Below, piece after piece: positions 23,548-34,739 of a stretch of DNA of 64,000 bases (positions within the stretch are counted from its first letter, which is position 1; each line of letters opens with the position of its first letter). Where the stretch lies: contig OW799237.1 of NCBI GenBank assembly GCA_941918925.1, positions 15,109,201 to 15,173,200 on the forward strand. The letters are read 5' to 3'. The notes under the pieces are model-generated. The model was not told the origin of the DNA. It did no database searches and saw only the letters and a program-made list of their open reading frames with translations. The stretch comes from Phyto melanocephala. Lineage: Eukaryota; Arthropoda; Insecta; Diptera; Rhinophoridae. A program made the position numbers and the translations under genes.

Positions 23548-26220
23548 TTAGTATTGGCAATATTGTTATTCAATGTATACATAATACAAATACCACTTGA
23601 CTTGTTTCAAATCTATATCGTAGTAGTTCCAATGCAACATGCTTGTTTGAAGGCTGAGCTGAAAGTCCCAATACAAGTTTGATATGTGGTACGGTACAGT
23701 AATCAGTTGCTCATCATTAATCTGTCATTACTAAAAACCCCACTTTAAAGGCAGCTCTATATAATAATGATAGAAATCATATATTAATCATATATTAATC
23801 CCAAAAAATTATTAAAAAAGTTTTTCAGCAAAAATTGAGACAATTTTTTTAGCGCTCTGAAGTAAGGATTTTCAAATTTTTCCAAACCTAAAGTTCGATT
23901 GCCTAAATTATGCTTAAGGTTAATATCCATATGCAGAAGTCAATTTCTCGTTCGATTTACTAACTTGTCTTAACGAAAATCGTAAAAAAACAATGTTATC
24001 GATTATGGTATTCAGTAACATGTTAAAACGACGGTTGCTCTTGTTATCTAAACGACAAAAACTTCTTTTGTTTAATTTTTCCACAAAGAGCCGAAACATA
24101 TACCAGACTCAAAAAAATAATTTATTAAGTTTTGGCTATGGCGATACTTCCCGTGAGAGTGAAGTTAGTGGTGAATTTATTTTGGCACTTTTTTTTATAA
24201 AGATGCCACTTGATTGTAACAGTTGTCGAGAATCATTAAAAAGAATTTGGTGAATCGCATAATCGTTAGTGGGAACAACTAGAAGCGTTGACAAAATTAA
24301 CGTTTATCGGATAATTAAAAGTTAGTGAATCGCACCACTTATGTTACTTAAACAGTTGTTGGATTTTGTATTTATTCACCAAACATTTGAAACTCGATTT
24401 TGATAAGCAACATGTTGACACTAATTAACACATACTTACATATTTGTATAGAAGTGATATTTTATCTAAATTAGCTGCCTGATCGCAATAATAACAATTA
24501 CTTGGCCTGAAAATCTAAGCAAATAACAATAGATTAAATGTTATTATTATTATTTGCGAACATATATGAGCGTATATCTCTGCATTTGCTTATCCTTTTG
24601 AGTATTAAAAAGATTCACGATATATCTTGTGGCCAAAATGGGCAGTTTTGCGTCTTTTAATGGTAAAAAGTAGCTGAAATTCTGTATTGAATCTGCATAT
24701 GAGATGGTCAAATATTTTACCGCTATGGAACCACTTTCAACAAAATATATCTACTGCACTGCATTAATTTAAAAAAAAAAAAATTTAATAATGTATTTAA
24801 AAAAATTCGTAAAAAAAAATTATTCTTTGTGAAAATTTAAAAAAAAAAAACAATTTATGAAATATTTTTACAAATTTTAAAAATATGTATTGTCACTATT
24901 TTAAAACCTCTTCATTACTTTTCTTAAAAAAATAAACTCCCAATAAATCTTCAATAAACCGTTAAGGTTTCCATGTTCTAATTAATCACTTTCTTCTATT
25001 CCCTCTGGCAAAACGAGCACCATAACTATTTCTATAGCAAAGTATCATATTACTATTCTGCCACCGCTATACAAAGTTGAGGTGAACATTTGTGAGTATG
25101 TATATGTAAGTATTGCACACCAACAATATTGTGCCTTAAAACAGCAGTAATTAATTTATGCCATTTATTTTACACAAACACCATAACGCGGAATTATAAT
25201 TATAATAACTACTTTTAATAAATTATAAATTTATTAATATTTTAAATATAAATGAAAATTGCTGTTTGCAACAATAGCACAGCCACAACATTAGCTAACT
25301 AAATGTAGGCACTTAAAACAGAAAAAAAAAACTTTTCAAGACATGCAACATATTGTTGCATGAAAGTTATATAAATAAATAAATGAAAATTGTATGAAAT
25401 ATTTTAAAATATTAATTTATACTAAAGTAAATTGTACTTTAGGTAGAAAATTATGAATAGTTTTGATAAAAACTAAAACATAAAAAAAATGGAACAAAAT
25501 AATGTTTTAGTTTAAAAATCCCTTAACAAGTATGAATATAAAAGCAGGAATTTTTAGAACTTCTAAACAGCGGCTAATTAAGAAGGGGAAGGAAAGCCAT
25601 CTATACTTAATGTTGTAAAATGTGTAAAATTTTTAAGACAAATGCAAAGATTTGCCAGATGAATCATTTATAAACAAATATAATTACAATTTTTACTTAT
25701 TCACCTTGGCAGACCCTCCTCTAAAAGCCCACATGTTAAGAGTGTTGGTGGAAGGTAGACAAATAATTTAACGGTGACAGCATACACACTCTTTTATGAA
25801 AAAAAAAACAGTTCAACGGATAAAAAAGGAAAACACAAAGAATGAGTTAGAAAATAAAAACCTGAAACTATTTTCCGTTATAAAATGCCTTGGGGATATT
25901 TTGTATTTTTTGCATTTGCTGCATGACTCTCTGTATGACAAGACTCACACATATAAATAAACAAACAAACACATACAAAACTTACTCCAAATACACTCCC
26001 AACATTTTAGACAAACTATGTATGTAAAAAGAGTTTAAATTTAGTTTACCTAACAACTATTTATAGTGCATGCAACAACATATGGAAAACAGCAGTGAGT
26101 CCCAACTTAGCGAGCAGAATCCTCATGAGATCAGCTGGTAATCTTTTAAGGGATAAAATATTAGAAAGAGATTTTGAAACACTTTTAAGAAGTTGTTTGA
26201 AAAAATTCCACTAAACTTTT
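23548..26220. other. AT-rich intergenic DNA, one possible small element
   Basis: No gene. CGATTTACTAACTT (23953-23966) and AAGTTAGTGAATCG (24319-24332) form an imperfect inverted pair that could bound a ~380-bp element, but there is no target duplication, so I do not call it. Confidence 0.35.
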
Positions 26221-27790
26221 TTATATAACATTTTTTAACAAATTTTTGTTATTTCTTAAGACTTTTATTATTTTATATCAAAAATATACGACAAGAATTA
26301 TTTTATAAAAAATTTTTAAGCAAACATTTTTATAAGAAAATTTTAAGGGATATTTTCTATAAAATTTCTTTTTATATCTAATGCTAACAGATTTGTTCTA
26401 CAGAAAATTTTCATCTTCTTTCTTTTTTTTGACAAACTTGCTAATTTTTTATATAAAATTTCTGACATATTTTTGTTTGATATTTCGTATACAACGTTTT
26501 TAAAACTTTTATTTTTCATAAAAAATATTTTCTATAAAAATTCTTTTTGTTTAAATATTTACCAGATTTGTTCTATAAAAAATTTGCTTAAAATTGTTCG
26601 ACAATTTTTCTTTTCATAGGCAGTAATAAATACTTTTTTTTTTAATTTTAAATAGAAATTTTTTTTTGTAAACATGTCTCTGTGCAAAATATTCCAATTA
26701 TAAAAATTTTCCTTTAAAAATGTTCCAAATAAAATTTTTTCTTTAACGTATCAAAATGTTTTTACAATATATTTTTTAAATTATTTCTAAAAAAAAGGTT
26801 TCTCTCTGTTAGCAATTTTCTAGAAAAATTTTTCTGTAAAAAATTCTTAAAAAAGTTTTATAAAAAAAATTTTTTTCTAAGAAAATTTCTGCATAAAATT
26901 GTTGTAGAAAAAATTTTCTAAAAAAATATTTCTTTAAGAAAATGTCTATAAAAATTTTTTGTTAAAACTTTCTATACAAAATTTATTAAGCAAAATTTCT
27001 AAAAAAAAAGTTTTCTATAAAATTATTTATTTTTTTAACGAAAACTTGGAACACTTTTATGTAATTTTCTGTAAACATTTTTCGATAAAATTTTTTCGAT
27101 AAAAATTTTTCATTAAACATTTTTCAAAAGAAATTTATGTGTAAGCATTTTTCGATAAAAATTCGTCTGTTAAATATTTTTTTTAAAAAATTATCTGAAA
27201 AAATATTTTTCTAAAAATAATTTGTACAAATATTTTCCTAAAAAATAATCTGTAAAAATATTTTTTAAAAAATTTTCTGTAAAAATATTTTTTTAAAAAT
27301 TTTAGGTAGAAATATTTACTACAAAAATTTTTTCTAAAATGTTTTTTCCGAAATCTTTTTTTTATTCATTATAAACATTTTTTTTAAAAATTTACTATAA
27401 ATATTTTTTTAAAAATTTACTATAAATATTTTTTTAAAAATTTACTATGAAAATTGTTTCTGAAAAATTTACTATAAAAACTTTTTCTAAAAAATTTACT
27501 ATAAAAATTTTTTCTAAAAAATTTACTATAAAAATTTTTTCTAAAAAATTTACTATACAAATTTTTTCTAAAAAATTTTCTATAAAATTTTTTTCTAAAA
27601 AATTTTACTATAACAATTTTTTCTAAAAAAAAATTACTAAAAACATTTTTTCTAAAAAATTTACTATAAAAATTGTTTCTAAAAAATTCACTATAAAAAT
27701 TGTTCCTAAAAAATTACTATAAAATTTTTTTTTAAAAAATTTACTATAAATATTTTTTTTAAAAAATTTCCTTAAAAAATTTTTGTACAA
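26220..27790. repeat. A/T minisatellite-like zone
   Basis: Irregular A/T repeats that become clearly periodic at 27380-27780, with a unit of about 26-29 bp built on TTTACTATAAAAATTTTTTC plus TAAAAAA, around fourteen units. The flank at 27040-27180 matches 33550-33690, linking this zone to the related segment at 33.5-34.3 kb. Confidence 0.75.
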
Positions 27791-27905
27791 ATTTTCTGTC
27801 AAAAATGTTCTTTAAAAATTGAAAATTCACTCTTGCCCCTTCTAATTTTGTTTAGTAGCGAGGTATACCTTTAGCAAAAGGAATAGTTAAATAAACATAA
27901 CTGGG

Positions 27906-28032
27906 GGCAAATTACGGCATTCGTACGTGATCGAAATTTGAAAATTCTTATTAGAATCTCTATACCAAAAGCACTAAAGAACTCGATTCTTCGACTAAAT
28001 TTTGGATCGTAATCGAATGCGGTAATTTGGCC
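27906..28032. mobile_element. Tiny inverted-repeat element, copy 1
   Basis: GGCAAATTACGGCATTCG at the left and CGAATGCGGTAATTTGGCC at the right are imperfect inverted copies about 90 bp apart. A second copy with the same internal text (GTGATCGAAATTT, CTTATTAGAATCTCT) lies at 45399-45518. The related segment at 33.9 kb lacks this stretch. It is a small non-autonomous element of unknown class. Confidence 0.55.
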
Positions 28033-28065
28033 AATGCATTTTTTAGACTTATGAGCCACCCAAAG

Positions 28066-29170
28066 AGTTTCTGGAGTGAACGTTACATCGACAAAAGTAC
28101 GCTATATGGTCACATCAAGCGAGTTTGTTGTTACACAGAAATATTTACCTATGATATCGTCAACATTTGTTTTCAGCAAGATGACGATATGGTGCTTTCT
28201 GTGCCGATTTTATGGACAGAATTTACAAATTCCTGATTGGATTGCTGTTGACCAGCTCAAAACTAAAGGCCTAACTATATTATGCTTTTGCTGGCTTAAG
28301 CTAATGTCAAAAACCAACGAAAAGTCTGTCAAATGCTTAAGCAAATTTTTGAAGACTTGTCGGTGGATATATTGTACTTTTTAAACTTAAACACTTACTA
28401 TGATTAGTTGCAAATATTTGTACTTTTGCAAAAGCTGTTTTATTTCTGTATATCCTAAATATATTGATATTGTCACAAAATTATTATTTAATGTGTAAAA
28501 TGTAAAAATATTTTATTATAAACTATTAAATTTATACATTTTTTCACTAATTAAAAAAAACAAATGACAACATTAATAAAAAAAGTGCTAAATAATGCAA
28601 CAGTGTGTACATATCAAATGAAAATCTATTTTCGTAAGCAATGTACGATCAGATTCGCAGTTTGCTTAAGCAAATGACACTTGACGAAACTTAACGAAAA
28701 GTTTCTTAAGTACAATATAGTTGCACACATTTAATTTTGTGTATCCGCACATTTGCTTAAGCCAGCAAAAGCATAATATAGTTAGGCCTTAAGAATTCTT
28801 AACTGTAGCCTATACTTTTGTGTGATTGCACTACCTGGAGATCTGGAGATCTATCAAAGAAGACTAAAAATGCTTACAATAATGGCTTAAGACAAAAAAT
28901 TTCCTGGCTGAAATCGATCACAAACTGTCAACTGTTCTTAATAGCCAAATATAAACCAATTGAATATGAAGTCAGGTCCTAGATTGGCTAGATGGTGAGA
29001 TTGCAAAACAAACGCCCGACAGGGCCATAGAAATCCTAGCATTGCTCCAAAGACATGTATCAGGGTAGTAAAGAACTAATCTACATCTCGCTATATGACC
29101 TAGAACCAAGTAAAAGGATCTTTACTAACAATCGAGTAAATTAAAGAAGAAAGCGAATTTTTTTAGGAAT
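28066..29170 (+). pseudogene. Old LINE-relic segment, copy 1, split by a MITE
   Basis: Segment 28066-28266 and the continuation after 28792 match 33927-34290. After the MITE, decayed but ordered pieces of the same LINE C-terminus found at 10.7 kb can be read: SILLC..CTTW (near 28815), KPIEYEVRS (near 28957) and, around 29015-29120, GHRN and TWNQVK-like text. The part before the MITE (28066-28266) is shared by both copies but I could not assign it. No intact frame. Confidence 0.55.
28267..28789. mobile_element. PIF/Harbinger-type MITE with perfect 34-bp ends
   Basis: The ends 28267-28300 and 28756-28789 are perfect inverted copies of 34 bp (starting AGGCCTAACTATATTATGC), continuing for several more bases with one mismatch. 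TAA occurs directly outside each end (28264-28266, 28790-28792), and the related segment near 34.1 kb has a single TAA at the same point with no insertion. A three-base TWA duplication is the hallmark of PIF/Harbinger elements. There is no coding capacity, so it would need a transposase in trans. Confidence 0.9.
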
Positions 29171-31107
29171 AAATAAATAATGATATTATTAAGAAATCAA
29201 TTTGGTGGGCAAGTAATTTTGCGTTCTGGACATAGTAACCCAAATCTTTTCTTCATGCAAAAAGTGTTCTTCGATCAAACAAGACACCAGTAACTAAGCT
29301 GGTTAGAGTTATTAAGAGTTTAACCTCTTAAATAATAACTAACAGTCAAGACCGTAATATGAATAAAAATATTTTTGAAAAGGGAATTAAAGTAATTAAA
29401 AAATATGTTTTTAAAAAAATATGTTTTTTGTTAAAAATTTTTTCATTAAAAAATTTTCTAAATTAATATTTCTATAAAAATTTTTCTCTAAAAATTTATC
29501 TATAAACATTATTCATTTTTTGACAAATATTGGGAACTACTTTTATATATGTCCGTCAAAATGATTCCAACAAATAACTAATACCATTAGTAATAAAAAC
29601 TAAATATATTAAATATACACGTACCATGTTCATATGCATTTGACTCCACAGTCTGTATTTATATTGTTAAATGTTATTACGATATATTTATACAATTTTT
29701 TTTCTTTAATTTTTTTTTTAATGAAATTGAATCATTAAATGAAATTTCAACCACTTTTCTGTATTGTTGGCCATTTGTTTTTTCTAGTTTTGCTCTATTA
29801 CTCCTTTGCTAATGACATGCAATTTTATTAGTATCAAAAGATAGACAAGCGTTTAAAAGTGGAAGGTATAAGCATAAGACAAAAATATAACTTGCACATT
29901 TAGTTGTAATAGAGGTCTTTCATTGATTCCAATTTTTTTACTATTTGGTGGGAGAAAATACAAACAACTTAAGATCCAATTGCTAGCCAAATCAGAAACA
30001 TACATACAGAAATAGGGGTCTGTATAAGAGGTGTACTGTCGATAACATACTTGGGGTGTACCTGTTGATAACATACTTGGGGGGTTTAAATAGTTATACC
30101 CGTTGTTCCAACAATGATCGAATTTTTTGACTCTAGAAGTTTTGAAGAGGCGGATGAATATTTTAATTTTTGTTATCGATTAAAAGGGGAAAAATTTCGG
30201 TTATGTTCGTAGTCTACATAAGTAATTTTTTTTAAGGGACTGCATATGTCAAGTATTTTATACACGAATACTAGCTATACTGTTTAAGTGAACTGGTATG
30301 TTTATTACGAGAAATACACTAAAATAACTTTATCTGCGAAAACTTACTTAAAGATTAGGAAATAATATTTTTATTTATTTTTTAATACAAAGCTTTTCTT
30401 TATCGCTATCTAAAAGCTTTTATTTAATCAGGAAGCAAAAAAAATTTAAAACATTGTAATAACTATTTATATGAAAAAAATCGGCAAAATTTTCCTTCTT
30501 CATACCTTTTGTATTGTGTTTTTTTGACAATTTAATTTTTATACAGAAATCTACTTTATACAAAAATTAAATGTTGCTTCTTTGTTTCCAATTATAAAAT
30601 AATATTTTCTTTAATACATACAGTTACCCAGTTACGCCTGCGTTAAAAAATCAATTTGAAAATTCTACAACTATCATGTTTTACACGGAGGCGTGATTTT
30701 GAACCCACACTGTATAACCTTCAGAGAGTTATATTGAAACCTCCAAAAGCCCTTTTTAAAAACTTGAAAAGTATTCTTTTAAAATAACCTTTTCCTTAAA
30801 AAAATTAAAAAAAAAACATTTTAAAGCTTTTTCTCGAAAACTGTACAAGCTTCTTCTTAAAAAGATTTAAGTTTCATTAATAGAATTGGTCTTTAAGTTT
30901 AATGTTAGTAAAAGGTAAACTTGAGCTAACGAGAGCAATAAATGACTTTTAAATATATATCGTTATTACAATCTTCTTGAAAAATAAACTTTATTTTTTA
31001 AAATTATTGCAGTACCTGGGCAAATAATGAGTACTTTTAAGCAATTATAAAACGCATTGGCAGCGCGGTACCTTAAATTATTTTTTAACAAACCAAAAAA
31101 AAACAAG
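29170..31107. other. AT-rich intergenic DNA
   Basis: No gene. A 27-bp imperfect tandem duplication containing GATAACATACTTGGGG lies at about 30032-30082. A/T minisatellite-like words appear around 29400-29520. Confidence 0.4.
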
Positions 31108-33357
31108 TAAGAGCACTATATTCGGCTGTGCCGAATCTTTTATACCCACCACCAATTTTGTGTGCATTTAAAGCACATTATTTATTATTTTGTTAGTCAT
31201 TATGGAATAATCTCTTTATAATAAAATATGTATCACTTTCTTTGTAGAGGGTGGTTAAATTTTAAGGGCCCATGTTGAAGGTGAGCCACACAAACAACAA
31301 GTTTTTTTTGCATTTCATTTGACATTTCTCAATCTCAGATTAATTAATTTGTACAGTGGAAATATACGCAAATGAGCAACTCCTTAAAGTTATTCAGGAT
31401 TTTTATAAAAATTGGCTTTCAAATCAAAATGCATTTTGTGCACTTCGTAATTCTTTTGATCAACAAAATCGTTCAAATTCGTCCACAAACGGGAGAATTT
31501 TAAGAAAATCTGTGAATGCCTTCTTAGTTCATTGAATGGGAACCATTGCTTTTTTTTGCGATAGTGTGGCAAAACTATTGAGCTTCAACATTGTCATTGA
31601 AAATTTGAACAATCATATAAAGGAAAGGCGTCAAGGATGGGGGGGCCATTTGCCCGATACTTTGTTAAATACATAATTGAACCATACAAATATTATAATT
31701 ACAAAAAGAAATAATAATAATTTCCTAAATAATTTGTGTTTTATTTAAATTCAACATCGTCAGTGGGCGTTAAAGTAGGCGTGTCAATAAAGTTTCTGCT
31801 AATAAATGCAACTTAGATATTTCAATATAGTCCTTTATTTTCCCAAAAACTTTGTCAATAGAGAAATTACATGAATTTAAGGTAAACCGTTATATGGGAG
31901 GTAGGCGTTAAAATAGGCGTGTCACCTTAATTTTTTGGCACAACAATTACATTGATTAGAAGGATATATGTAGGAAATTTCATCATCATAACTCTAATTT
32001 TGTCGGTTTTTTGAGCTTTTAAATTTCATTAACGGTAGATAACGTGAAAAGTGGGCGTTATAGTAGGCCTGTCAAAGTTGTTTTTACGAATGAGTACAAC
32101 TTAGATGTTTCAATTAATAGAGAAATTATATGAATTTAGGGTAAATCGTTATATGGGAGGTGGGCGTAAAAGTGGGCGTGGCACCTTAATTTTCTGGCAC
32201 AGTAATGACATTGCCTAGGAGGATATACGTCTCAAATTTGATCATCATACCTCTAATTTTAGCGGTTTTATGAGCTTTTAAATTTCATTAACGGTATATA
32301 ACGTGAAAAGTGGGCGTTATAGTAGGCGTGTCAAAGGTGTTTTTGCGAATAAGTACAGCTTAGATGTTTCAATATAGCCCTTTATTATTCCAAAATCTTT
32401 GTTAATAGAGAAATTATATGAATTTAAGGTAAAACGTTATATGGGAGATGGGCGTAAAAGTAGGCGTGGCACCCTAATTTTTCTGGAACAGTAATGACAT
32501 TACCTAGAGGGATATACGTATCAAATTTGATCATCATACCTCTAATTTTAGCGGTTTTATGAGCTTTTAAATTTCATTAACGGTATATAACGTGAAAAGT
32601 GGGCGTTATAGTAGGCGTGTCAAAGTTATTTTGGCCAATGAGTACTACCTAGATGTTTCAATATAATCCTTTATTATTCCAAAATCTATATTAATAGAGA
32701 AACTATATGAATTTTAGGTAAAACGTTATATGGGAGGTGGGCGTAAAAGTGGGCGTGGCACATTGATTTTCCGTTACAACAAAGCATTTAACCAAAAAGC
32801 CATGTGCGCAAAATTTCAGAGTCGTACATCCAATTTTGTTGCTTTTATGACGTTTTTGTTTTTAAATATACCGAAAAATACACTGTGCGGTATAACTTTT
32901 CGTACATTTTGATCGATAACTCCTCTCCTAATGCATAAATTTAGATAATTTTCGGGGAAAAATATTGCTTTTACTCAGGAAATATATATTCGAAGTTTCA
33001 TGAGTCTACGTCAATGTGTTTGGACATAATTCCATTTTATTCGATGTTCGAAGGACACGGTTTTTTCGACCTACTCTTGCTTTTCAAGCTATTACTCTGT
33101 TCCTAATATTCCGATTTAGCCCATTTTGCCAAAATTTGAGCCCCCTAGCTTTTTCGGTGCGACTTATATCGTGCTTTCAACAGACGAACAGACGGACAAA
33201 CGGACAGACGGACGGACATAGCTAGATCGTCATCAAATCAAACCCTGATTCAGAATATATATACTTTATGGGGTCTAAAATGGATATTTCGATGTGTTAC
33301 AAACGGAATGACAAAATGAATATACCCCCACCATTTTTTTTTGGTGGAGGGTATAAA
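31108..33357 (-). mobile_element. Large dispersed repeat, copy B (inverted relative to copy A)
   Basis: It begins with TAAGAGCACTATATTCGGCT and TTATACCCACCACCA and ends with TGGTGGAGGGTATAA, the mirror order of copy A. The GACGGAC run is at 33183-33217. The ~290-bp internal unit is present more often than in copy A: the marker CGTTATATGGGAG occurs near 31889, 32148, 32434 and 32725. The short ORF at 32730-32912 reads like one in copy A because the DNA is shared. No known protein domain. Confidence 0.75.
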
Positions 33358-33549
33358 AATAATAATAATTATTTTGGTATTTAACTTTTTAATTCGTGTA
33401 AAAATTTATTCACATTTCAACTAAAAATATCGGCTCAGAGAAGTAAAAACTAGATAGCTTTCCTTAAGCCTATCCGTCATTTCTAAGCTTAGGCTTACAA
33501 AATATTTCTAAATAAATTTTTCTATAAATTTAATTAATTAAATAAATTT

Positions 33550-33925
33550 TTTAATAAAAGCTTGGAACACTTTTATGTAATTTTTCTGTAAAAATTTTTC
33601 GATAAAAATTTTTCCATAAACATTTTTCTGTAAACATTTTTGATTAAAATTTTTCTGTACACATTTTTCGATAAAAATTCGTCTGTAAAATAATTTTTTT
33701 AAAAAAATATATATAAAAAATGTTTTCTAAAAAATAATCTGAAAAAATATTTTCTAAAAAATTTTCTGTAAAAATAACTTTCTAAAAAATTTTCTGTAAA
33801 AAATTTTCTAAAAAATTTTCTGTAAAAATTTTTTCTAAAAAATTTTCTGTAAAAGATTTTTTCTAAAAAATTTTCTGTAAAAGATTTTCTACAAAATTTT
33901 TTCTAAAAAATGTTTCTGTCAAAAA
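33550..33925. repeat. A/T minisatellite-like zone, second copy
   Basis: Repeats of TTCTAAAAAATTTTCTGTAA with a period of about 26-28 bp. The leading text (CTTGGAACACTTTTATGTAA, then CGATAAAAATTCGTCTGT) matches 27040-27180, so this is the same zone as at 26.2-27.8 kb, shorter here. Confidence 0.7.
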
Positions 33926-33926
33926 T

Positions 33927-34290
33927 TTCTGGAATGAACGTTACATCGGCAAAAGTAAACTATATGGTCACATCAAGCGGGTTTGTTGTTACGCAGAATA
34001 ATTAACTCGTGACACCGGCAATATTTGTTTTCAGCAAGATGACGATATGGTGCTTTCTGTGCTGATATTATGGACAGAATTAACAAATTCCTGATTGGAT
34101 TGCTATTGACCAGCTCAAAACTAAAAATATTTTACTGTAGCCTCAAATCTATACTTTTGTGTGTTGTGACTACAAATGGTTACAATAATGGCTTAAACAA
34201 ATTCTTGGAATTTCCTGGCTGAAGTCGATCCCAAACTGTAATCCGCTCTTGATAGCCAAGCTAAGGTTTAGGTATAATAACAAAAAACTA
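33927..34290 (+). pseudogene. Old LINE-relic segment, copy 2 (empty site for the MITE)
   Basis: Matches 28066-28266 joined to 28793-28960, without the 523-bp MITE. After the junction a stop-interrupted reading gives WLKQILGISW and LLIAKL at 34187-34270, which align with the RQILQIFW and LLELANL parts of the LINE at 10.7 kb. Too decayed to be functional. Confidence 0.6.
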
Positions 34291-34577
34291 GTTATTTGTC
34301 CAATAACATCCTGATTTAAGCTATTGGCAAGTTGTAATAATGGAACTTATATTTTTTTTCAAAACAGCTTTAAAGCTTTAATTTAAAAATTTTTGAAAGT
34401 TTTATCTAATTTTTATCTTAGTTATCTAAATTTACATAAATTAAAAAGTTTCATATAAAAACTTTAAGAGACCTCTTGTAACTTTAAAATATATAAAGAA
34501 AGTTGTTGTCTTAAAGCTTGAACATATTTTCTAACGTATTTCCATCATGAATCTTGGTAAAGCATTTTTAAGATTAA

Positions 34578-34736
34578 CTGCCTGTTCAACGATGTCGAAA
34601 GAAAACCCAAGCGAAATTTCATTCGTACAAATACGTTGAAAACAAAAACAAATTTTTTGTTTTTGTTGTTGTTTTGAATATATTTGTACGAATGAAACAT
34701 CGCTTGGGTTTTCTTTCGACATCGTTGAACAGGCAG
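34578..34736. mobile_element. Hairpin MITE with ~60-bp arms, TAA flanks
   Basis: Two nearly identical ~60-bp inverted arms start CTGCCTGTTCAACGATGTCG and are separated by only about 40 bp of T-rich sequence. TAA is found at both borders (34575-34577 and 34737-34739), consistent with a PIF/Harbinger-type insertion. The short minus-strand ORF here is just read-through of the arm. Confidence 0.8.
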
Positions 34737-34739
34737 TAA

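Noticed and set aside
23953..24332. Possible inverted-repeat element
   Set aside because: Only 14-bp imperfect ends and no target duplication.
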